DNA of 64,000 bases from Haliclystus octoradiatus. Taxonomy: Eukaryota > Cnidaria > Staurozoa > Stauromedusae > Haliclystidae. The notes under the pieces were generated by a model. It saw nothing but the letters and a program-made list of their open reading frames with translations, made no database searches and was not told where the DNA came from. The stretch's first letter is position 1. Each line of letters begins with the position of its first letter. The stretch is from positions 27,666,445-27,730,444 of the forward strand of contig OU744446.1 in assembly GCA_916610825.1 (NCBI GenBank). The letters are read 5' to 3'. Of this stretch, positions 1 to 13,900 are shown in pieces. Both the position numbers and the translations under genes were made by a program.

Positions 1-463
1 GAATATAAATCAAAAATCATTAAAAATGTATGAAAAATAATGTCATTATTATTCGCTCTGTGAAATGGTTTAAATGTAGAACTGATATAATATATAAGGT
101 CTTACTCAGATTACATATAAATATACGTTAATGTTAACATTTCCCAGATTTTTGACGTTAGGCATTTCTTCATTTGACCTAATAAGCTTTCAACCAAGAT
201 TGCATTTGCGTTTCCGAAGAGGGTTTTCATCACTCAGCTTGTTACTTTTATAATTTAAATTCTTCATTTAGTCGAAATGTCAACAATTAGAATATGCTGA
301 ATGCTAGATTCTATTGAAATTGTTTTGATTTCAAATGTCAACGCCACTTTGTTTACAACTGCTGTTACCCTTGGCAGTCTTTAATTATTCTTAAAAATAT
401 TTTTAATTGTTTACAACTGCATGTTTGTTTTGAGGGGAATAATATTTGACTTTGTTTTTATAG

Positions 464-3400
464 GACTTTTGAGGCTCTAGATACATTAGTTGAACCACAT
501 CAACTGATTGCTACTATGGGCTGCATAGCATCTGTTTCAAGAGTTCTTGTATCAGGTGCTGAAAATTTTCCTGAAGGTCCAACGTTTATATTGCCATTGC
601 TACAGTTGATTTTACCTGGAATCGATCCCAATGATGTCAGAAAATCAATGGTAGGTTTAAAGAATGAATAAATATGTGCAGACCAACAAAATGTAGGAAT
701 CCTGGAATCCTAGATTCCAGAAGGTAAAAAACTGACATTTTTATTAATTTATTGGTCAAACCTCAACAAAATTGCAGAAGGAAATGTTGAAATGCCTCTT
801 GGTTTCCAGAAGGCTTTTGTCAAACCCTATTTCCTTTTGGTTTGCCTTTCAATGAACTCATTGCTAAGTTATGGTATGTGTTGATATAAGCCCTTTTCTC
901 TTCTCCAATGAGCTCCTGAACTGTTTTTCGCAGGGGTAATTATTATGCTGCATCAAATCTTACTTACTTTCTTTTTTGAATAAATCTGCAATATGAATTA
1001 TCATCAACCTAGCACTTCTGTTAGTCCAGATCCAGAAACTTGGGTATTTCCTTGTTCTATGTAGTATTAATTTTCATTTTTTATTAAATCCATAGGGTGC
1101 ATTCACTGTGATCTCCAGCATTTGCAGTCTGATACCATTTGTTGATTGTTCTTCTTTATTACAAGAAGATGCTTCATTGACAGAGGTAAATTGAAATGGA
1201 TGTACCCACCAGTATAGCAATATTAACCAATAAAGGCAATTATGTGATTCTAGCTGTTAATTTAATGACTTTAATGATGAGTAAGAGTTCATGCACCAAT
1301 CAAGCAGTCCATATTCATAAATTTCCTATAAACGGCTCATGAAATGTTCATAGTCTTTACTAAATTTGTGGATGTGCCATTATTGTTTCATGCAAGAGGA
1401 CATTAACTTGTTACTTCCATGGCCATTTTGCCATCAATGCTATTGACTATGTAAATTTATGATTTTGGACAGTCTCTGATGAAGTAACCGAATACAACAA
1501 TGTTAATATTAATATTGATATTAATATTATTATTAATATTAATAATGACCAGTTTTGGCCATTATTATTGATCGCTTTCCTTTGTGTTGATAGGTTGAAA
1601 AACAATTGTGTCACCAATCATCATTATTTGAAGATTTCGTTTTACAATTTTTAGACAGGTATGATGTTTAGAAACTGGCTGGTATAAGTTGATAATATTC
1701 TCAAAATAAAATCTTATCCAAAATTGACTTCATACGAAATAGAGAAGTGAATCTGTCCACATTCGCATGTGTATAATTCTCGAATAAAATGAATAACAAA
1801 GAGACATACGAATTTTCGCTACGAAATGTGCTAGTTATTATACTACGCACTTGGTGCACAATTTCCTATGAGCTATAGCTTTGTGTCCCACTCTAGTCAC
1901 TTCAAGATAAAAATTAAAGGCAAAAATCACTTGCCACGGTTGCTCATGATTTTCTGATGCCTATGTGTGCCGTAAAGAAAGCTATAGCTCATAGGAAACC
2001 ATGCACCAATTGCTTATTAGCTGTTAAAATTCTAACACTTTGAATTCTAACTTTTTATGTGTCAACCCTTACATTACATTGGAACAATCTGCAATCCTCG
2101 ATGTAAACGACTGCTGACAGTCCGACTTATAGCAAAATGTGCAAAATTATGTTATTGTAAATTAACTAATCATTTAATCTTAGTATTTTTAAAGACATTG
2201 TTTGTTTGTATTATAATGAGCCCTTTGATAAAAAGTCTGTCCAGGCGTGTAGGTTCATCTCAATAAATGATGATGATGATGAAGAATAAAGGGTTACTGC
2301 ACGGCAGCCGTTTTTGGGTTCTCTGATACCAACACGTGGGATGTTGGGAGACACGAGAAAGCATCAGATAAACAAGAGACGGTAGGGCAAGTGTTTTTCA
2401 GCTTTCGAGTGTCTCCCAACATCTCAAGTGTTGGTATCAGAGAACCCAAACACAAGGCTGCCATGCAGTAACCCTTTTGTGAAACAAAACCTATTTTTAC
2501 TATTTTTAAACGAATTTAACATAAAATGCTTGACAGATTAGATCAATTTTCTCCTATAAATCTTCACGTCTTCGTCATATTTGGCTTTCTTCGAATCACA
2601 GATCCGGAGTTATACTTTCGAACCACTTTCAATTCTTTCGAACGCCATGATTTTGATCTGTCCTGTTTCTTATTTCTGCTGTTTTGCAAACTTTTGCCGG
2701 TTTTGTAGAGGCTTTTTGTCACTCGGAATAGCCATATGACCAAACAAAATGACGCGAAAGGAAGAATGCCTTTAATTATGATATTCTGAAATATTTATAT
2801 ATTATTGACGGTGCTAACGTTATTCAAATTTTTATTTACAATTATTTAGAAATTTTGTGTGTTTTGTTTTTATCTATCATGATGTCCAAGTTGTTTTAGC
2901 TTGCATGATCCAAACACGGGAGTTAGCCAATCAAATTACTAGAACAGCATTCGAAAATCTCTCGAGTTTTACAATGTTTAATACAGTGCATTCAACTGAC
3001 ACCAATTTTATATATTTTTAACTTGTTCAGATGCTTTAGCATGATTGACAACAGCTCAGTCGAACAAACAACGCAGCAGGATAATCTGATGATTGATGCC
3101 ATGAGTACACAAGAAGGATTAATTGGCTTAGGGATGGCATCCACTTTAAGTACCATATTAATGCAATCATCACCACAAATATTCAAGGTAAGTAACAAAA
3201 AAATTCAACAGCCGTGACAAGCAAAGTTAGATCCATGTTATTCAAATATTATTCAAGTTTTTCTTGATAATAATTTAAAAGTGTTGCATCACTCAAATGA
3301 TGATTTTTCTGCCACTGTACTGATTAGACATATGCACAATGGCACATATTAATCACCATCTATAAGCTTTTTGTGTTTGATATATTTGTGTTGCTCAATT

Positions 3401-4993
3401 CAACGTCTTGTAATCATTGAAATGGGTTCCTTGCCATGTCAACAATGTTGCATTTATAGACAAAAGTTAATCTTATCAATTTTATTTTATTAACTTTAAT
3501 ATAACATTAAAATAACATGGTAGGATTTCATACATAAATTACATTACATGAAACGATTTTGAAGCAAAACAATCAAGCAATGATGATAAAAGTTTCTAAT
3601 ATTAACATAGATAGTCTGCCCTTGTCTATAAATAACTATAAATGAGTATTTACAGTGCATCATGCTTCTATGTTCTATTAAATCATATTCATTAAATCTA
3701 GCCTCTATATATTGGGCGCCTCTCTACATTAATCACGCTTTCCAGGGCTACTACCTGGCTGATACACACAGACGATATCACTGTAGTTACCTTTCAATGA
3801 TTTGTAAACATGGATAATTGTTGTCTCTCAATGAGGGTCAGCTTAGTAACTCTAACCTAGCTCCACAAAACCCACTATTTCGCTACTCTACATCTGGGCC
3901 TTGTAAAATTTCAGCGAATGAAATGATGTGCTAGCAATGTTGTATCATCTATTTTATAAACAGAATACAATGGGCCACTTGAGACATAATGAAATGATGT
4001 GCCCTGTGATGTTCAAATCATTTTTAACGCCTTTCAATACACAAAGACGTCACAAATACTTTAACAAATTAGAAAGTAGACTAATCGTTCGTTCAGCTTA
4101 CAATGGTCACCTCAATATAGCAACCACCTTCCTATGGTGGTCACTTGTACAAGGTCTAAAATGGCATTTTCTATTGAAAGAACAAGCATGAGACTTTCAA
4201 ACTTTTCGCAGATTTTTCACTATTTCCAACTTTATCAAACTCTAGTTATTTCAATTTCACCATTTAAATTCCTTGTAAATAATGTAGATAAACTTGATTT
4301 GAGTCTAATTCTAATATTTGAATTCTTATGCCTGATTGAATCAGCCCCATATAAAGGCCACCTGCATATACTGGTCAATTTATCTACCTCTCATTCAAGT
4401 CTTACTTTAATAAGTTTAATTAATTTTAATCATCATTGCCGTTTTTTAAAGTTGTATCATTGTATGCTTTCAGTCTGCTTTGTCGTCATTGTTTAATTTC
4501 TGTGCATCACGCGTTCTTGAAGTAACCGTTGCTGGTAAAATGGCCTCACAGATGTTCAGAGCTGCAGCCAAAGTAAGCTATTTGTGAATCTTGGTTTTTG
4601 TGAGTCAACAATTCAACAAAGCATAGTTATCATCATGGATGATAATTGTTTGTGTGTGGCTGCTTCTACATTTTAGCTGACACAAGCCAGATATTCATTA
4701 TGACTGATATTGTGACCTCTGAAGCGTATGGATATATATTCCTTATTTCATAATAATAATTGTTAGTGATTTAATTTTTTCCTGCAATTGGTCGCAGATG
4801 TTCACCTTAAATATCAATGAGACTAATGAATTCTTGTGCATTCTGATTTGGATTTATAGTAGATAGAAGCCCACAAATCTTTTTTTAAGTTTCTGAATGG
4901 ATCTTTTTATTTTTCTATTTCAGGCATATCCTGATTTAACGTTCAAGAAGTTTTTGCCTCATTGTTGCTCTTCGATCAAAAATATAGCATCAG
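464..4993 (+). CDS. PSME4: PSME4 exons 1-6 of those visible
   Basis: Exons are 464-650, 1096-1185, 1594-1658, 3031-3187, 4474-4572 and 4924-4993. They encode the middle N-terminal HEAT region from [13 protein letters not shown] to [12 protein letters not shown]. Acceptors such as ttatag|G (463), tgttcag|A (3030) and atttcag|G (4923), and donors such as AAG|gtaagt (3187), match consensus. Phases agree: exon 3 leaves AG, completed by A in exon 4, and exon 6 leaves G, completed by TC of exon 7 far downstream. The introns contain foldback elements annotated separately. Exon 5 is preceded by a stretch (4098-4395) belonging to a dispersed MITE. Confidence 0.93.
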
Positions 4994-7900
4994 GTAAATA
5001 CATTCATGTGAAAATGTGACTGCTTACAAGAATATATCGCTATAAATTCCATTGTCATAAGCAGTTCATACAAATTTGGCAAATTTTACATTTATGGACG
5101 GGTTCATGATTGTTCATAAACCCACAAGGGAATGTTCATACACTTGATATTGCTTTCACAGACAATTCAAACATCTTATAATGATATGCTCTTCTACCCA
5201 TCAATTGCTAATAATTAAAGTATTCAATGAATACTATTAATATTTAGTTGAAACCGACTAGGGTACTATTCGATGATCTGCATTCTGATTGGTTGCTCAA
5301 TCGTTCACTATTTCCTCATAGTGAACGCTGGCAAGTTCCCTCGCAAAATTCTAAACTAAACAAGCAAGCGTTTTTGAATCAATTTTATACAAGAGTCTTA
5401 TAAATTCCGTGCCCGAGAAAACAAAGCAAGCAACAAAATATGAGATGAAGTTGTTTAATGGTAGGCTATGCATATACAATTTTAATCTTATTTAACAATC
5501 TTCTCGCAATTTTTTCGTCGCTACTTTATTGCAGATATATATAATAGTTCATTAGTCAGCAAAAGTTTATAAACAACAAACGTTTATATTACAAACTGCA
5601 AACATTTATGTATTTTTAGATACTCAATAGTTACCTTGCTCAAGTTTGCTATTTCGTGGGGCTGTAAATTTGTAGCCAGTATTGATATCGAACTTTTTTT
5701 GTTTTAAAAATTAAGTGTGAATCAAGTCAAATTAAAATTCATCCTCCAAATCACGACGCTGCAGTCGTCATGGATGCCTTTGATTGACGGTTGTATTAAA
5801 AATTAATTATGCAAGAGGCGAATAAATATTTGGAATTTATTTCTTCTGATGTGTTTGGCTTGTACCACTAGTTGGTTTCTACTAAAACAATTAGACAACT
5901 CGCCCTTGTTGTCTACCGTCCTGAATAGTCACCTCGGAGGACCTCAGTGACTATTTGACAGTAGCCAACTCGGGCTCGTTGTCTAATTGTTAAATAGTAG
6001 CCATGCAAATATAACATTAAAGTACAATTAATAAACCATTTGAATTATGAATGAGTAACATGTTCTATCTTCACTGCTTCTAGTCATGAACAGGGATAAT
6101 CGTCAGTGTCCTATAGTAGACTTTGCTATGAAGTCATTGAGACCCAGGGAACACAACAACGGCTTAACTGGATCTGATTTAGTATTCAAATTGCACATAG
6201 ATAAATTACATGAATTATATATGGTGATGACGTTAATTATACACACAAGTTTACAGGACGTAACAGCTTGATAATTACAAATCATTCACACACCGTTATA
6301 CACATTACACAACATCCCCCTCCAGCTTTAAAGAGTGGCAATAATTTTCAAAGGCATGGATTTAGCACCACGTAAAAGGGTTACTTTTCGCGACAAATTA
6401 GCTAGATTCAGCAGCTAATGACAAATGGTCTTACCATTACTAAATAATCGATTTTATGAGCAGACAAATAATTCAGCAACAATTTATTGCTTATATCGCA
6501 AGCAAGTTAGTTCAATTTAACAGCTAATTGATTACTTTCAGCAGCAAATTGATTGAAAACACGACTTCTTGTTCAGCGAACAAGTAGTCCTTCCATTATC
6601 AACTATTCGGTTTATCAAGAGCAAAATAATTCAACAACAAATCTTTGATTTTGCCGCAGCAAGCTGTGAGTTGAGAACAACACAATTTGTTTTAACAGCA
6701 ATTTAGCAGTACAATTATTACAGTGCAGCTAGCTTACGCATTGATTTAGCACAATTTACATAAATAAATTCTAAATATTATTCTGAACTTTGAATCGACT
6801 TGCTACTTAGTCACCCCTAAGGTACACACTATACAGAGATTACCCCCTTACTCCTAAACTTTCCAATATCATGCTACTGCTTGACCAATGCTGCTCTCGC
6901 TCGTGATGGCCTGCCAGGACCTAGGCTTTGTTTACATATAAATTGTTTTTGGTCAACCAGACCTTTACATTTGGCTTCTCGTTAGACTGGTCCAAAAAAA
7001 ATTTGAAATATGAAATGAAAAATCCAATTTATTTGTCATAGGAGTCTAAAAATAAGATTGCCAAAATTTTCTTTTCAAATTCCATCAGGAAGTGGGGTAC
7101 CAAGGCCCCTCTAAATTAATAGGTAAAGTGAATGGGAAAACACTAATAATTTTGGAATGGCCCTATATGTCATCTTTACAGTGGACATTTCACGGGTATT
7201 TTTAGATGGTTATAAAGGTGACATTCTCAACAATTCTGTTTGGATAATTAAAATATTCAAAATCCAACAAATCCCATGCAAATTACTGTTTCTATATGAT
7301 GCATAAAAAGTGTGGCATCCGCTGAGATAATCGCTTATTTAGACAAGTGTGAGGCTTTAATCTGTCATCGCCGAGAAAATTGTAGCGGAGGTGCGAACTG
7401 CTTCTGCGGTCACTTCTGATAGTGATGTTTAAAAATAGACTTGGAGCGATGAAACTTACTCTGTGGGCATTTAGAAGTAGATTTAGAATCATTCTTGTCT
7501 TGTGCCCTTTTCATTTGTGACGGTAAAACTTTACAAAAGTAGGCACAGCATGCTTTCGATAGTATTGAGTAGCAAACAATATGGACTTCACTTCTCGCTT
7601 CACTTTCAATATAATAGTGGTTTACTATAGACAAATAGAAAACAAGAAATCGACATTAAAATACTCAATTAGTTTGAAAGATTGATGTTTTATATTACCA
7701 GGATAAATTGAATGTGACGGGGAAAGCGGGAACAGATGTTTGAGAATGGATCTCGCTTTTCTCGCTCTGGTATGCTATACGTTAGGAGAGTTTTAAGTGG
7801 GGACGTGCGTTGTGCGTCTGATATTCAAAAGAAACTGTTGAACAGTACATTTAGAATATACTTTGCTGCAACGAAAGTTAATTGGACACATTAAAGTCTC

Positions 7901-10900
7901 ATGTCATCAGAAACTGAACATTGGTGTTATTTTGTATATTGCTAATATATAAAATCATCGCGAAAGTTTGCAATGACTGAGATATTTTTCATAATAACTA
8001 CAACATCAGATGATTGGCTTTAATCAATTTTTAGAAGATGTGGAGGTTTCTCCCTTTGAAGTTCAATGCTGCAAATGAATTATATTTATGACTTCTTCAA
8101 GAAATAATAATGGTTGCCTATACAACTAAAATATATTTGATCGGTTTTCAAGAGCCTATGAATATCCATAAACATCAACTGTATGTATTGAATATCGTGT
8201 AGATTTATGTACATTTTAATGATATAGCATTTTTCAAGTTAGAAAGAAATGGAATGAATAATATTCGCAGGTGAATAATGCATTGGACTTGCTATATACA
8301 AAAACTGTAGACCCCGACGAGAGCTGGCAAAATTCAAAACAATTTATTCAAACAGACTTTATTTAATAATGTCAATAATAGATGTAAATTATATTTCCAA
8401 ATCAAATATGAAAACGATCAAAAAAGCAAAGACGTGATCAATTTTGGAAATATAATAAAATTAATATGTCACTGTATAGAATCGTAATTGTGATTAGAAC
8501 AGTCAAGATAAACAATATAAAATAAAGTGGGAAGCTTATCGAGCCCATTAATGTGTAATGAAGCAAGTATATCAATACAATGGAAATCAGCATCTGGATG
8601 GGGGTTGATGTGGTATCAAGAAATATTACGCTTTTCACAATTGTTTTATTTATCATTATTTATCGTTCGTTTAAAGTTTTTATCAATATTTCTAATATCT
8701 CCTTGGTATTCTCGCTGCATTATTCAACTGCAAGTAACAAAGCGGCTGACATGATATTTTTTTGCTTCAACTTTGGGTACTTGTTCCGACTTAGGGTACT
8801 GGCATCGGCAGTAATTGCCGAGTTCTCGCTGGGAGCCTTTGTGCGGGCCAGTCTCTTTATTATTTTGAGGGCAGGTGGTTGATAATCCTCTATCCCTGTT
8901 CTGAATGTTTTTGGATCAGGTAAGCATGGGATGGTGTTGTGATCGGCTGATTTTACCTCAGATAATTCAGAGCCGCTTGAAAATGTAGTTGGTGAATCCG
9001 AGAATGAGTCATTTCTGGATCGCTTTCTCTCTTTTCCGCTATCCTTGATAATTGATACCTGATCTTCCTCTAGAAATGTAAAAAACAAAATGCAAAACAT
9101 AGCAGCGATTTTCAATATTGTGAATGCAAAATTAATCATAATTTGATGAGGTTTGAATTTCTAAGGATGCCGAAATTTGATTGTGTTTGCGTGAAATCAT
9201 TGGTGAAATTAAATTAATCTCGTTACAGTGATATGACGGGCAATTAGATATAAACGTCTCTTTTTATAATAAAGTTTAGAATCCGCCAGTATTCAATTTT
9301 TTACTACTCAAATATCAAATAGGCATAGAAATTGAAAGTTAATAATTTTTACTGGTTTAATGCTTTTGAAGCATCTATAGGAACTGTTACAATTTTATCA
9401 AAATGACACATCTCACAAATTCCAAAATAAATTCAAGGAGTACATGATCTTGGCAGTTAAGAAAATAGAAACAAAAAACAAGCAAACACTGATAAAGGTT
9501 GGCAATCGCAAATAATTGACTTTCTTAGGTCCACAAATCCGAGTATTGAATTACTGTATTTTAATTGATGAATACTCCACTTATTATCAACTTCCAAATA
9601 CAGAAACAAGGACCTCCGTACTGTATTTAAGACAAAGTTTATTAAGAGCCAAACTACTGTAACGTAGAAAGCTACATGCATAATGAAAAGCATCATATCA
9701 AATTAATTAAGGCATCTGGACATATCTTACTCGCCAGATTCATTGCAGTAATTGGCATTCAATTCATCATCAGATGAACATTCACAATCTGCTACTTCAA
9801 CTTTAAACAGAATATTTAGAGTCGTAAGCGGCCAATTTCCAACTTTTGAACCCGGGAAAGGTTCCATTTTGGGTAAGAATATTACATCACGTGGCCTCGT
9901 AAGAAAATCGTAGCGATGTTTCAGTCCTCCAAATAATAATTTTACCCTATCGTAGCCTGCAACCATGGCTCTCCTGTCAGCCTTAACAGTAGCCAGCCAA
10001 TCATCCTCTTCCTCTTCGTTTAGTAGTTTTTCTGGCCCAATAATTCTTGGTCTGATTGGACCGAAATTGGACGCTGGGTAAACATTGGCCAAATGTCTAC
10101 GAGCAATCATGCAAGCAATATCGGGGTTTTTCATAATATCGCCCCTAAACGACAATGTTTTTTTGAGGATAACCATGCCTTTGATGATTTCTTTTTCTAT
10201 CTCCCTCCTGGCAACAACAACATCTTTATTTAGGCGAATATCCGTTATATCTCTGTTACTGAGATATATCTTAGATCGATATATATATATATTAAATGTA
10301 TGCAAATTTTTACGATTTAATATATACTGCAAAGAAAAGTGTAAAGTACAAATTACGAGCTCATATAGATCTGTAGAAGTGGATACATTTGATATTAATC
10401 AGATGAAATTGCCTGTTGTGAGATTGCTCAATGTATGCCAGTGTCTTCCTTATTTAGGTTTAAATGAAGCAATGAATTATAAAGGGTCCCAAACATAACC
10501 ACAGATTGAAGCGTTAAAACCACATTGTAGCCGCAATAGCCAGTCATGACGAAGTCTATAATATGCGTTAAAATATTCTAAAATAGTAATGTAGACGGTG
10601 TCGCCCTACCGAAGGCACCCGTACCACTCCTCGATATCTAGATGAGTGGCTTTTTTCGCTGAGAGTAATGATTTTAGACGCTCTTTTTTGATCTCAGCCG
10701 CGACACTGCAGATCAATTCCACAGATTTCATTGCAGATAGGCCTTGATTGTCAATGCGCACCGATGCGCCGCAGCTACTCACAATGCAATTTCCTTTCCT
10801 CTGGACCATTCCATCCGCCATCCCTGGATGGTACTCATTTGATGTTTCAGATAAAGTCAAGGCTGAGTTGACCTTAGGGGGAGGTGAACCACAGTCGATC

Positions 10901-13900
10901 AGATATGATCGATCTGAATTTCGGTTGCTCTGCCATCTGAGCTAATCCTCCTAAATATTCTAATCCGGTGTCTAAGTAAGAAATCCAATTCTGTATAATG
11001 CAAATCAAAATTGTCTGTAGAAAAATTAGACATCTTCTATGTAACTCTGAATTATGACACACATTTTATTATACAACTTTTATCATGCTACAACCTCTTT
11101 TTATTTCAAAAATTTAATTTAATTTATTGATTGCTTATAATTCAACAATATCCAGATCCGATTTAAATCATGTTCTACATTTATGGATAAAGATCATGTC
11201 ACGATTCCTTCCATAATATGTTTGTAAGATTATAGCAGTTGGTGATTATCTTTCATTACCATACCTTCGTAGCCCTTCTATAAGATATAACTATATTCAA
11301 TCTATGTAATAGATGCATAAATATTCGCTACAATTTCCAATCTGTAAAAGTAAAAAAGATAGTAAATCAACCATTATAAAAAATCACTAAATGAGGTGGA
11401 TGTGTACTACTCTGGTGACAGAACCACAAGCTTATAGATTTCTCAATATTTGTAGCAAAGGTCATAATTCCGATTTACAGTTAAATATTGCTAATATTGT
11501 ACCACAGCCACAGTTGAGTAAATGATACGAAGCAACAGTTGTCTTTAATTTTGATCGCCAAATTTTGTTGGTTACAAGTAGTTTTTCAACTTTTATGGTT
11601 ATTTTAAATAAGCATGGCAACGTCTATGATTGCTAGAGCAGATCTCGATATATGGCTGATTGGCAAATGCAGATGTGACTGAGGATCCCAGAAAGCTTCC
11701 TACTAAACGAAATGTATTACAGTTATACTACCACTTCATCCGTGTTGAAAAATTAAACGCAGCAGATGCAAGGAATGCAGTTGTACATCAAATTTGTGAA
11801 ATATGGAATAAAGCTAGAATTCCAATGGCCCTTTTTCCGGACGCTATTGGAAAAGTTGAAAGAATGTTAGCAAGCTATTGTATAATTCGGCGACATCGCA
11901 GCCGTAAATCTTCAAAACAATTGGAGAATGAACAATTATTTACCGTACAGTTAGATAGTCTGTTTGATGTTGCCCATGAGAATGCGGAAACTTTGCTAAC
12001 AAATAAATATGACTGAGTTTCTCGTTGACCAGAGGACAGTTCGCGTTGGTTACATGGGAAAGGAAGACACTCAATTGTCTGAATTAGAAGAACGAAGGAG
12101 AATCAGAAACGTAAATAGCGATATACCTCATACGCCTATTGAAATGGAAATTGAACAGCAAACTAAGGAGGATAATAGTTTAATAATTTTAGATAGTCAT
12201 TCTGAACATTCAGAAGAAGAAGAAGAAATAGAAGAATATCAGGATATTGAAACTGAAATTGGAACAAAACGAAAGAACAACGACAAACTCAAAGTTATTT
12301 CACCAAAATTGTCATCTGTACTTGACCGAACTAACGTCTCAGACAGAAAGCCCACCTTTTTTGTTGCTGCTGTAGCTAGTGAACTGGCAGGGGTTAATGC
12401 ACAACAAGTGAACTTGTCCAGAAGCACTATACGCAGAGCACGGATTTTAAATAGGATTGAAGAAGCAGCTGACAAAAAAGGCAAGTTTTTAAATAAAAAC
12501 AAAAAAAGCTTCCTTGTTGTTCACTGGGATGGCAAGAAAGTGAAGAAAATGAACTCAAGAAAGTTAGTGGAGCGTCTACCGATATTAGTCACTGGAGAGA
12601 ATGTCGAAAAACTTCTAGCGGCCCCTTCTTTAGAGAATGCAACAGGATTGGTCATGGCTAGTGCAGTACATGCATCTTTATTAGATTGGGAGATAAGTGA
12701 AAACATTATTGACACGTGTTTCGACACAACTGCATCAAGTACTGGCAGGCTCAAAGGTGCTTGCATTTACATTTAAAAAAAACTTGGAAAAGATTTGTTG
12801 TGGATAGCCTTTAGGCACCACATGTATGAGCTTATTGCGTATCATGCTCACAAGAGGTGCTTTGGTCCATCGTCGTCAGGACCAGAAATTTTACTGTTTG
12901 ATAGATTTGAGGCAGCGTGGTGTGAAATTGACCAAACAGATGTACAACCACCATGCCCATTATCATCATTTGATACTACTTATTTAAAAAAACGAAAGAA
13001 AAAAAAAGTCAATCACTTTAAGGGCAGGATTACCCCAGCAATCTAGATTTTCTATTTCTTCATCAATCTGTATCATTTGTTTGCAGTAGGAGCTATGTCA
13101 AAAATAATATTGATTCAAATAAAAAAAATTCAGATATTTGAAATGATGACGTCAGCAAAGATGGCGGGCCAAGAATTTATGGGTCAAGTTCTCTTGAGGA
13201 CTCCTCAAAATCCTTTGGTGGGATCCCCCCTAAAATCACTGCATAAGTTTTGTGGTAACACCAGGATCATTCTGAACTATGAATACAGCTGTGGATAATT
13301 TAATTATCGACAATTTGACAATTTTGAGCAAAAAAATGGTGCGGCATAGCTACGTTTACGTCTTTAACATCTCTATTTCTCTAGTATTGCTGGTAATTAC
13401 AGTTCGAATGTATAACCACATAACAAAGAGTATTCTGCCTAAGTTTGAACCAATTTGTCCAAGTGGTTTTCGAGGAGACCTAAATTTTGTGTTCCCAAAA
13501 TGGCAAAAATTCGATTTTGAGAAAAAGCAACAAACAAATTTAATTAAATATTGACACCTTCTAACTTGACAAATACAGTGTATTTTAATATTTTTTGAAA
13601 TTACAATGTTCATACATGTCATAATACTCAATTTTCATCTCCTAGCAACCCTGGAGCATAATCTTTGTCCCCTCTACTGGTTAACGCCGTCTCCTGTCTT
13701 TTTCGGCGGTCAGCTTTTTGTTGGTCTGACACAACCAAATTTTTCACGCGTTTTGCGTCACTCTCTGCGTAATACTTTTTAGTATAAAAACCGTCATCCA
13801 CCCCAATTAGAGATAATATCTTTAATTTAGCAGACTTTCCTTCGTTATACTGGATTGTTGCTGATGCTGCACCATGTTCTAGCCGCTTGACTCCAACAAA

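Noticed and set aside
2264-2290. Hammerhead core from CTGATGA-like or ATGATG strings near 2.27 kb
   Set aside because: It is an (ATG)n run without the GAAA core or pairing stems.
13279-13631. Overlapping 91-codon ORFs on both strands after the transposase
   Set aside because: No motif in either; part reads as a decayed repeat between two transposons.
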